From positions 1 through 64,000 of the forward strand of contig JADJJE010000019.1 of NCBI GenBank assembly GCA_016706685.1: DNA of 64,000 nt. The letters are read 5' to 3'. Positions 17,285 to 26,545 of this stretch are shown one piece after another; positions within the stretch are counted from its first letter, which is position 1, and every line of letters starts with the position of its first letter. Origin of the DNA: Sandaracinaceae bacterium (GTDB lineage: Bacteria > Myxococcota_A > Polyangia > Polyangiales > Houyiibacteriaceae). Made by a program: the position numbers and the translations under genes. The notes under the pieces are model-generated. The model was not told where the DNA came from. It did not search any database and saw only the letters and a program-made list of their open reading frames with translations.

Positions 17285-19018
17285 TCAGCGAGCGCCGCGC
17301 ACGAACGGCTGGTACTCGGCCTTCCAGGACCGCTCCTGCACGAAGCCCTTCACGTCATCGGGGATGTCCGTGCGCATGGCCACGCCGTCGGCGATGGCCT
17401 GCCGGATGACGGCCTCGGCCACGATGAGCGAGGTCTGGCGCAGGTCGCTGACCGGCGGGTAGATCAGGCCGCCCTCGACGTAGCGACCGATGGTGTACTT
17501 GGCCAGCGCCTCGGAGGCCGCCATCACCATGTTGTCGGTGATGCTCTTGGCGTCGCTCAAGATGGCGCCGAAGCCCAGGCCCGGGAAGATGAAGGCGTTG
17601 TTGCCCTGCCCGATGGGGTGCGTGACGCCGTCCATGGCGACGGGCTCGAACGGGCTGCCAGTGGCCACGATGGAGCGACCTTCGGACCAGTGGAAGATGT
17701 CGACCGGCTCGGCCTCGCAGGAGCTGGTGGGGTTGCTGAGCGGGAAGATCACCGGGCGCGCGTGGTTGGCGGCCATGGCGCGGATGATGGCCTCGTCGAA
17801 CGCCTTGGGGCGACCGGACAGACCCAGCAGCACGGTGGCCCTCGACTCGCGGATGGTCTCGAGCAGCTCCGGGGCCTCGCCCGTGAACTTCCAGCCCGCG
17901 ATGTCGGCCGGGTCCTGCGCGTAGTCGTGCTTGTACTCCTCCATGCGGGAGCGGCCCTTCACGAGCAGCCCGCCGCTGTCCAGCACCAGCACGCGCTTCT
18001 TGGCCTGCTCGGGCGTGAGACCCGCGCGCTCGAGGCCGCGCCGGATGGCCCAGGCCACGCCCACGCCGCCCGCGCCAGCCCCGTGGATGACCACCGTCTG
18101 GTCCGCGATGGACTCCTTCTTCAAGCTGCACGCGCTCAGCACGCCGGCCAGCGCCACGGCGCCCGTGCCCTGGATGTCGTCGTTGAACGAGGGCACCACG
18201 TCACGGTAGCGCTCCAGCACCATGAAGGCCGAGTCCTTGCTCAGGTCCTCCCACTGGATGACCGCGTTCGGCCAGCGCGACTTCACCGCCTCCACGAACT
18301 GGTCGAAGAACTTGATGTACTCCTCGCCGCGCAGGCGCTTCTGACGCACGCCCAGGTAGTCCGGGTCGTTGATCAGGTCGAGCCGCTCGGTGCCCACGTC
18401 GAGGCACACCGGCATGGTGTGGAACGGGCTCACGCCGCCGCCCACCGTGTAGAGCGCCAACTTGCCGATGGGGATGGCGAGGCCGCCGTAGCCCTGGTCG
18501 CCGATGCCCAGGATGGCCGACGCGTCCGTGGCCACGATCATGCGCACGTCCTCCATCGGGTAGCAGTTGAGCGCCGGGATGGCGCGGTCGATGTTGAGCG
18601 GCGAGAGCGAGATGCCGCGCGGGTTCTGGTAGAGCGCGCTGAACTGCTGCACGGCCAAGCCCACGGTGGGCGTGTAGACGATGGGCAGCATCTCCTCGAG
18701 GTGTTGCTCCAGCAGCTTGTAGAAGAGGATCTCTTGCCGCTCCTGCAGCGACCGCAGGTACTGGTACTTCTCGATGTCGTCCGCGATCTGCTGGTAGCCC
18801 TTGTAGACACGCGCGACCTGCTGCTCGATGGTGTTCACCTGCGGAGGCAGGAGGCCGTCGAGCCGCAGCGCGACCCGCTCTTCGTGGCTGAACGCCGTGC
18901 CCTTGTTGCAGAGCACGAGACGCAGGAGGGCGATACCGTCCTGGTACACCTCCATGTAGTTGCGTCCCTGGTCGTCCTTCTTGAGGTCAAAGAGCGGGCT
19001 GATGCGCTTGCGTGCCAT
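17285..19018 (-). CDS. maeA: NAD-dependent malic enzyme
   Basis: A 577-residue malic enzyme of the large (about 60 kDa) SfcA/MaeA class. Motifs are IVYTPTVGLA near the N-terminus, FNDDIQGTGAVALAGVL with the metal-binding Asp residues, HGAGAGGVGVA for the nucleotide, and FPLSNPTSSCEAEP plus IFPGLGFGA near the C-terminus. It decarboxylates malate to pyruvate with NAD reduction in the cytosol. Followed (upstream in DNA, same strand) by leuB with a 41-base gap, so a shared transcript is likely. Confidence 0.92.
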   Translation of the reverse strand: MARKRISPLFDLKKDDQGRNYMEVYQDGIALLRLVLCNKGTAFSHEERVALRLDGLLPPQVNTIEQQVARVYKGYQQIADDIEKYQYLRSLQERQEILFYKLLEQHLEEMLPIVYTPTVGLAVQQFSALYQNPRGISLSPLNIDRAIPALNCYPMEDVRMIVATDASAILGIGDQGYGGLAIPIGKLALYTVGGGVSPFHTMPVCLDVGTERLDLINDPDYLGVRQKRLRGEEYIKFFDQFVEAVKSRWPNAVIQWEDLSKDSAFMVLERYRDVVPSFNDDIQGTGAVALAGVLSACSLKKESIADQTVVIHGAGAGGVGVAWAIRRGLERAGLTPEQAKKRVLVLDSGGLLVKGRSRMEEYKHDYAQDPADIAGWKFTGEAPELLETIRESRATVLLGLSGRPKAFDEAIIRAMAANHARPVIFPLSNPTSSCEAEPVDIFHWSEGRSIVATGSPFEPVAMDGVTHPIGQGNNAFIFPGLGFGAILSDAKSITDNMVMAASEALAKYTIGRYVEGGLIYPPVSDLRQTSLIVAEAVIRQAIADGVAMRTDIPDDVKGFVQERSWKAEYQPFVRGAR

Positions 19019-19059
19019 TCGAGTGCAGTCTTTCTAAGGGGCCGAGGAGAAGCCGAGCG

Positions 19060-20139
19060 TCAGTTCTTCTGGATGCGGGCGCAGATGGCCTCGCCCATGG
19101 CGGTGGTGCCGAGGGACTTCGCGCCGCCGCCAAGGTCGCCGGTCCGCAGCCCGTCGTCCAGCGCTTGCTGCACGGCGGCCTCGATGGCCAGGGCCTCCAC
19201 GTCCAGGTCAAGGCTGTGACGCAGCAGCATGGCCGCGCTCAGGATGGTGCCCAGCGGGTTGGCGATGCCCTTGCCCGCGATGTCCGGCGCCGAGCCGTGG
19301 ATGGGCTCGTAGACGCCGAGCTTGGTGCTGCCCAAGGAGGCGCTCGGCAGCAGGCCCAGCGAACCCGTGAGCACCGCGCCCTCGTCGCTGAGGATGTCGC
19401 CGAACATGTTCCCCGCCACGATCACGTCGAACTCGCTCGGGTTGGTGACGAGACGCATGGCGGCGGAGTCCACCAGCTGGTGCACCAGGGTGATGTCCGG
19501 GTTCTCGGCGCCCACCTCGGAGGCCACCTGCCGCCACACCTGCATGGTGGCGAGCACGTTGGCCTTGTCGATGCTGGTGACGTGCTTGCGAGCGCGCTTG
19601 CGCGCGATCTGCATGGCCAGCTCCACGATGCGGCGAATCTCGCTCTCGCGGTACACCATGGTGTCGAAGCCACGGCGCTCACCGTCGACCATGTCCTTGC
19701 CCTTGGGCTGACCGAAGTAGATGCCGCCCGTGAGCTCGCGCACGAAGACGAGGTCCACGTTGGCCAGGCGCTCGGGCTTGAGCGGCGAGGCGTCCTCGAG
19801 GCCGCGGAAGATCTTCACCGGGCGGATGTTCGCGAAGAGACCCAGCTCCTTGCGCATGGCCAACAGGCCGCGCTCGGGGCGGTCCGCCGCGTTGGGGTCG
19901 TCCCACTTCGGGCCGCCCACGGCGCCCAGCAGGATGGCGTCCGCCGACTTGCACGCCTCGATCGTGTCGGGCGGGAACGAGTTGCCCGTCTGATCGATGG
20001 CGATGCCCCCCAGCAGTGCCTCGCGGTACGTGAACTGGTGGTTGAACGTGGATGCCACGGTGTCGAGCACCAGGCGGGTTGCGCTGACGATCTCGGGGCC
20101 GATGCCGTCGCCGGGGAGGGTTGTGATCTTGGCTTGCAT
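19060..20139 (-). CDS. leuB: 3-isopropylmalate dehydrogenase
   Basis: A 359-residue beta-decarboxylating dehydrogenase of leucine synthesis. TLPGDGIGPEI, AILLGAVGGPKWDD, VRELTGGIYFGQPKG, the catalytic YRESEI Tyr and SIDKANVLAT Lys, NMFGDILSDE and the adenine-binding EPIHGSAPDIAGKGIANP are all present. Start taken at MQAKITTLPGDG (20139) because the family begins there; the upstream in-frame codons are not conserved-looking. leuA, leuC and leuD are not in the window. Confidence 0.93.
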   Translation of the reverse strand: MQAKITTLPGDGIGPEIVSATRLVLDTVASTFNHQFTYREALLGGIAIDQTGNSFPPDTIEACKSADAILLGAVGGPKWDDPNAADRPERGLLAMRKELGLFANIRPVKIFRGLEDASPLKPERLANVDLVFVRELTGGIYFGQPKGKDMVDGERRGFDTMVYRESEIRRIVELAMQIARKRARKHVTSIDKANVLATMQVWRQVASEVGAENPDITLVHQLVDSAAMRLVTNPSEFDVIVAGNMFGDILSDEGAVLTGSLGLLPSASLGSTKLGVYEPIHGSAPDIAGKGIANPLGTILSAAMLLRHSLDLDVEALAIEAAVQQALDDGLRTGDLGGGAKSLGTTAMGEAICARIQKN

Positions 20140-20276
20140 GATTCCGTATTGCGGGAGGTCGCGAGTGATAGCAGCCATCGCGAAGGAGGGCGACTGTACT
20201 GGTGGCGCCGGTTCGGGCGATACGACGTACTGTGTGCGCGGATACGCAACGCATGCGTCCTAGCAGCGCATGGGAC

Positions 20277-20305
20277 TTGTGACCGTCTCCAAAAGGTGGT
20301 ACGAT
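20277..20305 (+). promoter_or_regulatory. Candidate promoter for PEGA-protein gene
   Basis: TTGTGA (20277-20282) and TACGAT (20300-20305) are 17 bases apart, about 48 bases upstream of the ATG at 20353, within the 213-base divergent space shared with leuB. Each hexamer matches four of six consensus bases, so this is a weak prediction. Confidence 0.3.
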
Positions 20306-20352
20306 CCAGATCAATGTGGTGCGAAATATCCGGGCACACTGTGCCTCGGGGG

Positions 20353-21327
20353 ATGGTAGCCAGGTGGTTCGTTGCCGCCTTGGTCGCTGTAATCATTTCA
20401 TTTATCGCATTGCCGCAGCCCGCTGCGGCGCAAGAGGAGGACGCCCGGCTCCTCTTCGAGCAGGGTCGTGAGGCCTACAGCGCTGGCCGCTATGGAGACG
20501 CACGGGATGCTTGGGTCTCCGCGCACGAAGCAAGCGGCCGAGCCGACCTCCTCTACAACATCGCCCAGGCTTACCGCGGCCTCGGCCTGCCCGTACAAGA
20601 GCTGGACTACTTGCAGCGCTTCGTCGCGGCCGTGCCCGTCACGCACCCCAGCCGAGCGCCCGCTCAGACGCGCGTGGAGGCGCTCGAGGCCCGCATCGCG
20701 GACACGTTCATCGTGCTGACCGAGGTGCCCGCCAACGCCGACGTGCTGTTGGATGGTGCGCCCATGGAGCAGCAGGGCGCGACGCGCTCGCTCAGCGTCA
20801 TGCCCGGGCCCCATCAGGTGGTGGTCGTGCGCGACGGCTTCCTCCCGTTCCACGCCACGGTGGACGCCGTGGCTGGGCGAGCCACGTCGGTGACGGTGCG
20901 CATGGAGGAGCGGCCCGTGGCGCGCGCTCACCAGGCGGATGGCATCACGCGCGGGCTCTGGGTGAGCGGCGGTGGGCTGCTCGCGGCGGGCGCGGTCAGT
21001 GGAGGGGTGGCGTTCGGTCAGGCCGACGGAACGCTCGAGACCTCCCGGCGCGCGGACCGACTGCGACGCGTGGGCTACGCGGCGGACGGCATGATGGCGG
21101 CGGGCGGGGGGGGCAAAGGGGGGGGGGAACAAAAAAGGGGGGAAAAAAAAAGGGAAAAAGGAGGAAAAAGAAAAAAAAAAAAAAAAAATGGCATCGTTCT
21201 GGGCGTCGTGGGGCTCATTCGCTACATGCGTAGCGAGGGGGACGCGCCGAGCGAGGCACCCGCCGCGCAGGTCGGCTTCGGCGTGGGGCGCGACGGCGTG
21301 GCCTTCACCGTGGAAGGGGCGTTCTGA
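20353..21327 (+). CDS. Exported TPR/PEGA-domain protein with corrupted C-terminal stretch
   Basis: The signal peptide is WFVAALVAVIISFIALPQPAAAQ. Residues of about 30-100 form TPR-like helices (DARLLFEQGREAYSAGRYGDA, LLYNIAQAYRGLG). A PEGA domain follows (VPANADVLLDG through VVVVRDGFLPF and ATSVTVRMEER). The C-terminal part normally carries a membrane helix in such proteins, and traces remain (GLWVSGGGLLAAGA and GIVLGVVGLIRY), but between them lies an aberrant homopurine tract (21101-21189) coding Gly/Lys/Glu/Arg repeats. The frame stays open through it. Common in myxobacterial genomes as a periplasmic protein; function unknown. Only three bases separate it from the next gene. Confidence 0.75.
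   Translation: MVARWFVAALVAVIISFIALPQPAAAQEEDARLLFEQGREAYSAGRYGDARDAWVSAHEASGRADLLYNIAQAYRGLGLPVQELDYLQRFVAAVPVTHPSRAPAQTRVEALEARIADTFIVLTEVPANADVLLDGAPMEQQGATRSLSVMPGPHQVVVVRDGFLPFHATVDAVAGRATSVTVRMEERPVARAHQADGITRGLWVSGGGLLAAGAVSGGVAFGQADGTLETSRRADRLRRVGYAADGMMAAGGGGKGGGEQKRGEKKREKGGKRKKKKKNGIVLGVVGLIRYMRSEGDAPSEAPAAQVGFGVGRDGVAFTVEGAF
21101..21189. repeat. Aberrant homopurine low-complexity tract
   Basis: About 85 bases are almost entirely G and A, passing from G-rich runs to A-rich runs and ending in an 18-A run (21171-21188), inside an otherwise GC-balanced coding region. Nothing else in the window resembles it. It looks like low-quality consensus or gap filling. If real it would be a triplex-prone (H-DNA) homopurine tract. 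Confidence 0.7.
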
Positions 21328-21330
21328 GCC

Positions 21331-22644
21331 ATGCGTGTACTCCTCCTCTCTGGGCTGAGCCTGTGGCTGCTCTCGCTCGTCGCTGGCTGCAGTGTCTTGA
21401 TCGACGCGCGCTTCGACCAAGACGGCGCAGGGCCGCTGTGCGTGGATGACGACGACGGCACCCCGTGTGAGCCACTGGGCGTCAGCGGTGAGTTCATCTG
21501 CGTCTCCGACGCCTGCACCTCCTCGTTCTGCGGCGATGGGTTCGTGGACGCGCGCCGTGGCGAGGCCTGCGACGACGCCAACACGGTGAGCGGGGACGGC
21601 TGCGAGCCCTTCGACTGTACGCCATCGTGCGCCCTGGACGCCGAGTGCGACGATACGCAGCCTTGCAACGGGACCGAGAGCTGCGTGAGTGGCGCCTGCG
21701 TCGCCGGCTCCGCGCTGGCCGACGGCGAGGTCTGCGGGACGGAACTCGCCTGCCGCGGCGGCAGCTGCGCATCGCTCTTGTGCGGCAACATGATCATCGA
21801 CCAGGGCGAAGACTGCGACGACGACAACCTGGTGGCGGGTGACGGCTGCGAGAACGACTGCACGTTCACTTGTTCTGAAGACGGAGACTGCCGCGCCATG
21901 GACATGGACGTGTGCGATGGGAGCGAGACGTGCGACCTCGCCACGCACCGCTGCGTCCCGGCTGCGGCCCCCGACTGCGATGACGAGGAAGCGTGCACGG
22001 TGGACACGTGCGACCCCATCGACGGTTGCCGCAACGACTCGAGCTCGTTCGACCGCGACGGCGACGGCTTCTTCTCGCCCACGTGTGGCGGGAACGACTG
22101 CGACGACTCTGCGGCCACCACGTTCCCGGGAGCCGCCGAGATCTGCGCCGACGGTGTGGACAACGACTGCGTGGGCGGCGATGGAACCCAGCCCATCAAC
22201 TACTATCCGGACTGCGACGGCGATGGGTACGCAGCGCTGGGCAGCACGCCCACCCTGACGTGCATACCCCCCTCCCACGGCCCGCAGGGTTGCTCGGGCG
22301 GAGGCTGGACCACGCGCACGCCCACCGCAGGAGCACAAGACTGCCGTGACGACCTCGCCGTGGTGGTGCCCGGGGCGGGGTTCGCCGAGACCGCCATCCC
22401 CGGGCAGCCGCTGGCCAGCGACTTCGACTACGACTGCAACACGGTGGAGGAGCGTTTCTATCCGCTCGCGGTCAACGCCAGCAACGCGTGCTCAGCGTTG
22501 CTGGGTCTTGGCTGCCGAGGTGACAGCTACTGGGCGGCGGGGAGCACGCCGGCGTGTGGCTCACAGGCCCAGCTGAGCACGTGCCGCTCGGGGGTGCTGA
22601 GCTGCCAGCGGCAGAATCAGAGCGCGACGGTGTCCTGCCGCTGA
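21331..22644 (+). CDS. Cys-rich lipoprotein with myxobacterial CGDG/MopE-like repeats
   Basis: A 437-residue lipoprotein; signal with lipobox LVAGC at the N-terminus. Three copies of the Cys-rich repeat of TIGR02232 type are visible: FCGDGFVDARRGEACDD with GDGCEPF, LCGNMIIDQGEDCDD with GDGCENDC, and partial units. A calcium- or metal-binding MopE-like segment follows (FDRDGDGFFSPTCGGNDCDD, PGAAEICADGVDNDC). The C-terminal quarter is another Cys-paired domain. Surface-exposed and disulphide-rich; function unknown. It begins 3 bases after the PEGA gene, so the two are co-transcribed. Convergent with the cytochrome gene, 21 bases away. Confidence 0.8.
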   Translation: MRVLLLSGLSLWLLSLVAGCSVLIDARFDQDGAGPLCVDDDDGTPCEPLGVSGEFICVSDACTSSFCGDGFVDARRGEACDDANTVSGDGCEPFDCTPSCALDAECDDTQPCNGTESCVSGACVAGSALADGEVCGTELACRGGSCASLLCGNMIIDQGEDCDDDNLVAGDGCENDCTFTCSEDGDCRAMDMDVCDGSETCDLATHRCVPAAAPDCDDEEACTVDTCDPIDGCRNDSSSFDRDGDGFFSPTCGGNDCDDSAATTFPGAAEICADGVDNDCVGGDGTQPINYYPDCDGDGYAALGSTPTLTCIPPSHGPQGCSGGGWTTRTPTAGAQDCRDDLAVVVPGAGFAETAIPGQPLASDFDYDCNTVEERFYPLAVNASNACSALLGLGCRGDSYWAAGSTPACGSQAQLSTCRSGVLSCQRQNQSATVSCR

Positions 22645-22665
22645 CGGGCCTGCGCCCCGCGCGAC

Positions 22666-23718
22666 TCAGTGCCCCGTCGGGCGCGCTTCGACCGACGAGA
22701 GGTAGGCCCAGAGCGCCTGCATCTCGACTTCGGTCATGGCCTCGGCGTAGCGCTGCATCTGCACCATGGGCGGGCGCAGCGCGCTGCCGTCGGGGCGCAC
22801 TCCGCGGCGCATGGCGGCCTCGAAGTCGGCATAGGTCCAGCCTGCGAGGCCGTCGGCGTGGGGCGTGAGGTTGGCGGCGGGGAGCCAGTCGGGCGGGCCT
22901 GCGGGGATGGGTCCTCCCGAGAGGTCTGCCCGGTGGCAGCCGGTGCACACGGCCACCAAGTGCGCGCCGAACTCGGCGGTGGGCTCCGTGGTGGGCGGCT
23001 CCACGGCGTGCGGCGCCTGGTGGTCCTCGATGTTGGCGGCCGAGAGCGGGAGCTTGCCCAGCGCGATCAGGATGGTGCCGATGGGCCCCAGCGTGGGACC
23101 CGGCACCTCGTTGTCGACGGCGGGCTGCGCGCGAACGAAGGCGATGATGTCCGAGAGCTCGCGGTCGGACATGCGCACGAAGTCCTCCGACGGCATGGCG
23201 GCGGGGCGACCGCCGGGCAGGATGCCGTGACGCACGATGTGGTCCCAGTCGCGCACGCTGTAGTCGCGGGTGCGGCTGCCCGCGCCGCCGGTGAGGTTGG
23301 GGCCCAAGAGGGTCCCCATGGCGGGGTCGTCCACCATCACGCCGCCGCTCAGATCGCGGCCGTGGCACTCGGAGCACGCGTAGCGCGCGTTCACCAGGTG
23401 CTGCCCGCGGGCGATGGCGTTCTCGAGCGCCAGCGCGTCGATGTCCACGCCGGCCAGCAGGTCGGGCGGTGTCCCGTCCCCCGCGACCACGCCGTCCACG
23501 GCCACGTTGGCCGCTGCGAGTTCACGCCGGCGAGTCTCTCGCAGCGCCTCGAGCTCGGCCTCGCTGAGCGGGAAGGGCACGGGGATGTCCACGTCGTGGG
23601 CGGTGAACGTCTGCGTGAGGGTGGCCTGGGTGGTGATGGTGGCCCACCCGTAGAACCCGCCGGCGGCGAGCATCAGCACCAGCAACGTGGCTCCCAGAAT
23701 CTTGAGTACGCGCTTCAC
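22666..23718 (-). CDS. Di-heme cytochrome c family protein, membrane-anchored
   Basis: A 350-residue c-type cytochrome. An N-terminal hydrophobic helix (ILGATLLVLMLAAGGFYGWA) anchors or exports it. There are two heme sites, CSECH in the first half and CTGCH in the second, each in a cytochrome c domain with distal Met candidates (AMPSEDF and PPMVQM). The start is GTG 23718, set by an excellent AAGGAG six bases upstream. Likely a periplasmic electron carrier. No partner dehydrogenase is adjacent. Confidence 0.82.
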   Translation of the reverse strand: MKRVLKILGATLLVLMLAAGGFYGWATITTQATLTQTFTAHDVDIPVPFPLSEAELEALRETRRRELAAANVAVDGVVAGDGTPPDLLAGVDIDALALENAIARGQHLVNARYACSECHGRDLSGGVMVDDPAMGTLLGPNLTGGAGSRTRDYSVRDWDHIVRHGILPGGRPAAMPSEDFVRMSDRELSDIIAFVRAQPAVDNEVPGPTLGPIGTILIALGKLPLSAANIEDHQAPHAVEPPTTEPTAEFGAHLVAVCTGCHRADLSGGPIPAGPPDWLPAANLTPHADGLAGWTYADFEAAMRRGVRPDGSALRPPMVQMQRYAEAMTEVEMQALWAYLSSVEARPTGH

Positions 23719-23864
23719 GATGGCTCCTTTTCGAGGGGGCGAGGGTACACCGAGCACGCGGTCCAGCCCATTGCCTTCTGCGACTTCGGGCGCCTCGCTC
23801 GCGGGGCGTTGGTCACGTCTTTCACGTTATCGAGGTGTGTCTGCTAGGGTCCGGGTACCCCCCC

Positions 23865-25316
23865 ATGAGCTCCGCCGACGTCGAGACCCTCCTCACCCTC
23901 CAGCGCATGGAGTCCAAGCTGGTGGACGCGCTGTTCGAGCACCCCGGCACCATCTCCCGGCGCCGAGAACACGAGCTGCGTTACGCCGTGTCGTTCGCTG
24001 GCCTGCACCGCTTCCAGCCAGGCGCCGCGGCCAAAGGTGGGCGCACGCAGCGGCGTGACGTGCCCGTGCAGATCCCCGCGCTCGACGACTACCGCCGCAT
24101 GGTGGTGGGCGTGCTGAGCCGCCCGCTCTTGCACACGCGTGACTCCGAGAAGCGCCTGCGCGAGACCAACCGCGCCTACGAGACCATCGCGCACCGGGTG
24201 GGGGCCACGCGCCGCGCCGTGCTGGACGCGCACGCCAACGACTTTTCGGCGCAGGAGCTGGACGACGAGGTGGGCATCAAGACGCTCGTCAGCATCGCTG
24301 GCGGCGGGGGTGGCGCGGGCTACGTGTACATCGGCGCCTGGGAGGTCATGCAGCACGCCCGCCTGATCCCCGGCTACATCATCGGTTCGTCCATCGGAGC
24401 GGTGCTTGGCCTCTTCCGCGCAAAAGAGCGCGAGGGCGACTACGCCGCGCACCTCGAGCGCGCCAAGCAGCTGCGCCGCGACGAGGTCTTCCGCTTCATC
24501 TCCATGCGGGCGCGCTACGGCCTGCCGGGCATCTTCCGGTTGTACCTGCACCACGGGCTGCAAGACGGCTTCCGGAACCCGGACGGCAGCCCCATGCGTC
24601 TGTCGGACCTCCAGATCCCCTTCGAGGCGGTGGTCGGAGGGGTGCGCCGCGGCGCGCTCGAAGAGTCGCCCGAGGCCTACGCCATCTCGCACCACTTGCC
24701 GCAGGACAGGCGCCCCGGACGCCTCGAGCTGCGCGCGCGCTTGGCCACCCAGATGGTGCGCATGTGGTCCTTCGTGAACCCGCGCGTGGTGAAGGAGATC
24801 GTCATCGGGGGCGACGCGCTGACCGCGGACTTCGACGCCATCGACGCGGCGGGCTTCTCGGCCGCCATCCCCGGCATCCTGCACTACGACATCGCGCGCG
24901 ACGCGCCCAGCATGCACTCCATCGCGTCGGCGCTCATGGAGCGCGAAGAGATCGACGCCATGGTGGACGGCGGCGTGGCCAACAACGTCCCCGCGCGCAC
25001 GGCCTGGCGCCAGGTGCACGCGGGCAAGATCGGCACGCGCAACTGCTACTACCTCGCGTTCGACTGCCTCTCCCCGCAGATGAGCCTGGGGCACGCGTGG
25101 ATGAACCTCGGCGAGCGCGTGCTCGAGATGCAGGTGGCCCTGAACAAGCGCTACATGCACCGCCGCGTGGCGTTCAAGCCCACGCTGTCGCCCGTCACGC
25201 TGCTGCCCAACGCGAAGCAGATGGACCAGGCCGTGGCCTGGGGGCGTGCGCAGATGTCCGGCGAGGTGACGCGCATCCAGAAGCACATGGAGCGGGTGCG
25301 CTACGAAGAGGGCTGA
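23865..25316 (+). CDS. Patatin-like phospholipase with DUF3336-type N-terminus
   Basis: A 483-residue protein. Residues of about 1-140 form a helical N-terminal region as in DUF3336 patatin proteins. The patatin domain begins at LVSIAGGGGGAGYVYIGAWE (oxyanion loop), has the nucleophile elbow IIGSSIGAVLG and the catalytic Asp in MVDGGVANNVP. It would hydrolyse acyl chains from phospho- or neutral lipids. No signal peptide is visible. Transcribed divergently from the cytochrome gene. The start at ATG 23865 gives MSSADVETLL. Confidence 0.82.
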   Translation: MSSADVETLLTLQRMESKLVDALFEHPGTISRRREHELRYAVSFAGLHRFQPGAAAKGGRTQRRDVPVQIPALDDYRRMVVGVLSRPLLHTRDSEKRLRETNRAYETIAHRVGATRRAVLDAHANDFSAQELDDEVGIKTLVSIAGGGGGAGYVYIGAWEVMQHARLIPGYIIGSSIGAVLGLFRAKEREGDYAAHLERAKQLRRDEVFRFISMRARYGLPGIFRLYLHHGLQDGFRNPDGSPMRLSDLQIPFEAVVGGVRRGALEESPEAYAISHHLPQDRRPGRLELRARLATQMVRMWSFVNPRVVKEIVIGGDALTADFDAIDAAGFSAAIPGILHYDIARDAPSMHSIASALMEREEIDAMVDGGVANNVPARTAWRQVHAGKIGTRNCYYLAFDCLSPQMSLGHAWMNLGERVLEMQVALNKRYMHRRVAFKPTLSPVTLLPNAKQMDQAVAWGRAQMSGEVTRIQKHMERVRYEEG

Positions 25317-25387
25317 AGCACGCCACGTGGGGCGTGTGCGGTCGGAAGGGCGTGCCCTCTCGCGCGGGATTCGGCTACCTTCTGGGC

Positions 25388-26506
25388 ATGTCTCAGCCTG
25401 CTCGCCCATGGTCTGTGTGGGGCTTCGCGGCCCTCTTGCCCGTCACGGTCTTGGCGTGTGGGGGCGGGTCCGGCACGTTCCCGAACCCGCTCACGAACCC
25501 GGCGTCTGGCCCGCCCGCAGGCAACCCCGACGGCACGTGCTCGGTTCCCGAGGACGGGCGCCCCATGGACGTGAGCGCGCCCCGCACCGTGGTGGGCACG
25601 GGCACCCCCGAGAGCTGCAACTCCGCTGCGTTCGTAGCGGCCGTCGCTGCAGGCGGCGTCATCACGTTCGACTGCGGCCCCGACCCGGTCACCATCACGC
25701 TCGAGGAGACGGCCAAGGTGGTGAACGACACCGGCCCCGAGATCGTGATCGACGGCGGCGGGCTGGTCACGCTGAGCGGCGCGGGCAACCACCGCATCCT
25801 GTACATGAACACCTGCGACCAGGCGCAGGTGTGGACCACCTCGCACTGCAACGATCAGGACCACCCGCGCCTCAGCATCCAGAACATCACGTTCGTGGAC
25901 GGCAACGCCAGCGGTGAGGACCCGGACGGCGGTGGCGCCATCTTCGTGCGCGGCGGGCGCCTGCGCGTGGTGAACGCGCGCTTCTTCAACAACGTGTGCG
26001 ACGAGGTGGGGCAGGACAACGCGGGCGGCGCCATCCGCGCCTACGACCAGAGCAACGACGACCCCATCTTCATCGTGAACAGCACCTTCGGCGGGGCGCC
26101 AGAGCTGGGCAACCGCTGCTCCAACGGCGGCGCGCTGGGCAGCATCGGCGTGTCGTTCACGGTGCTCAACTCCGTGTTCAGCTATAACGAGGCCACCGGC
26201 AATGGGGCGAACCCGCGGCGCGACGGCACCCCCGGCGGCGGCAACGGCGGCGCCATCGCCAACGACGGAAACGAGTTCACGCTCCGCCTGTGCGGCACCG
26301 AGGTGACCGACAACGTGGCCAACGAGGGCGGTGGTGGCATCTTCTTCGTGAGCAACAACCGCACCGGGAACCTGAACATCAACGACTCGCTGCTGTGCAA
26401 CAACGACAGCCTCGGCTTCGAGACCGATGGGTACCCGGGTATCTTCGTGCTCGCGTCCGGCGACCCCAGCGTCAGCGGCAGCAGCCTCGAAGACACCTGC
26501 CCCTGA
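25388..26506 (+). CDS. Beta-helix repeat lipoprotein
   Basis: A 372-residue lipoprotein with lipobox VLACGGGSG. After a Pro/Gly linker, the protein has the pattern of right-handed parallel beta-helix proteins: VITFDCGPDPVTITLEETAKV, IVIDGGG, NITFVDGNASG, GGAIFVRGG, GGAIANDGNEFTLRL, GGGGIFFVSNN. Such polymorphic-outer-membrane-like or pectate-lyase-like folds are surface proteins or polysaccharide-active enzymes. No catalytic motif is identified. Cys pairs (CDQ, CNDQ, CSN) may form disulphides. Confidence 0.75.
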   Translation: MSQPARPWSVWGFAALLPVTVLACGGGSGTFPNPLTNPASGPPAGNPDGTCSVPEDGRPMDVSAPRTVVGTGTPESCNSAAFVAAVAAGGVITFDCGPDPVTITLEETAKVVNDTGPEIVIDGGGLVTLSGAGNHRILYMNTCDQAQVWTTSHCNDQDHPRLSIQNITFVDGNASGEDPDGGGAIFVRGGRLRVVNARFFNNVCDEVGQDNAGGAIRAYDQSNDDPIFIVNSTFGGAPELGNRCSNGGALGSIGVSFTVLNSVFSYNEATGNGANPRRDGTPGGGNGGAIANDGNEFTLRLCGTEVTDNVANEGGGGIFFVSNNRTGNLNINDSLLCNNDSLGFETDGYPGIFVLASGDPSVSGSSLEDTCP

Positions 26507-26545
26507 GCCAACGTCCTTCATCCCCCCAGTCCCCCCAGGAAGTCC

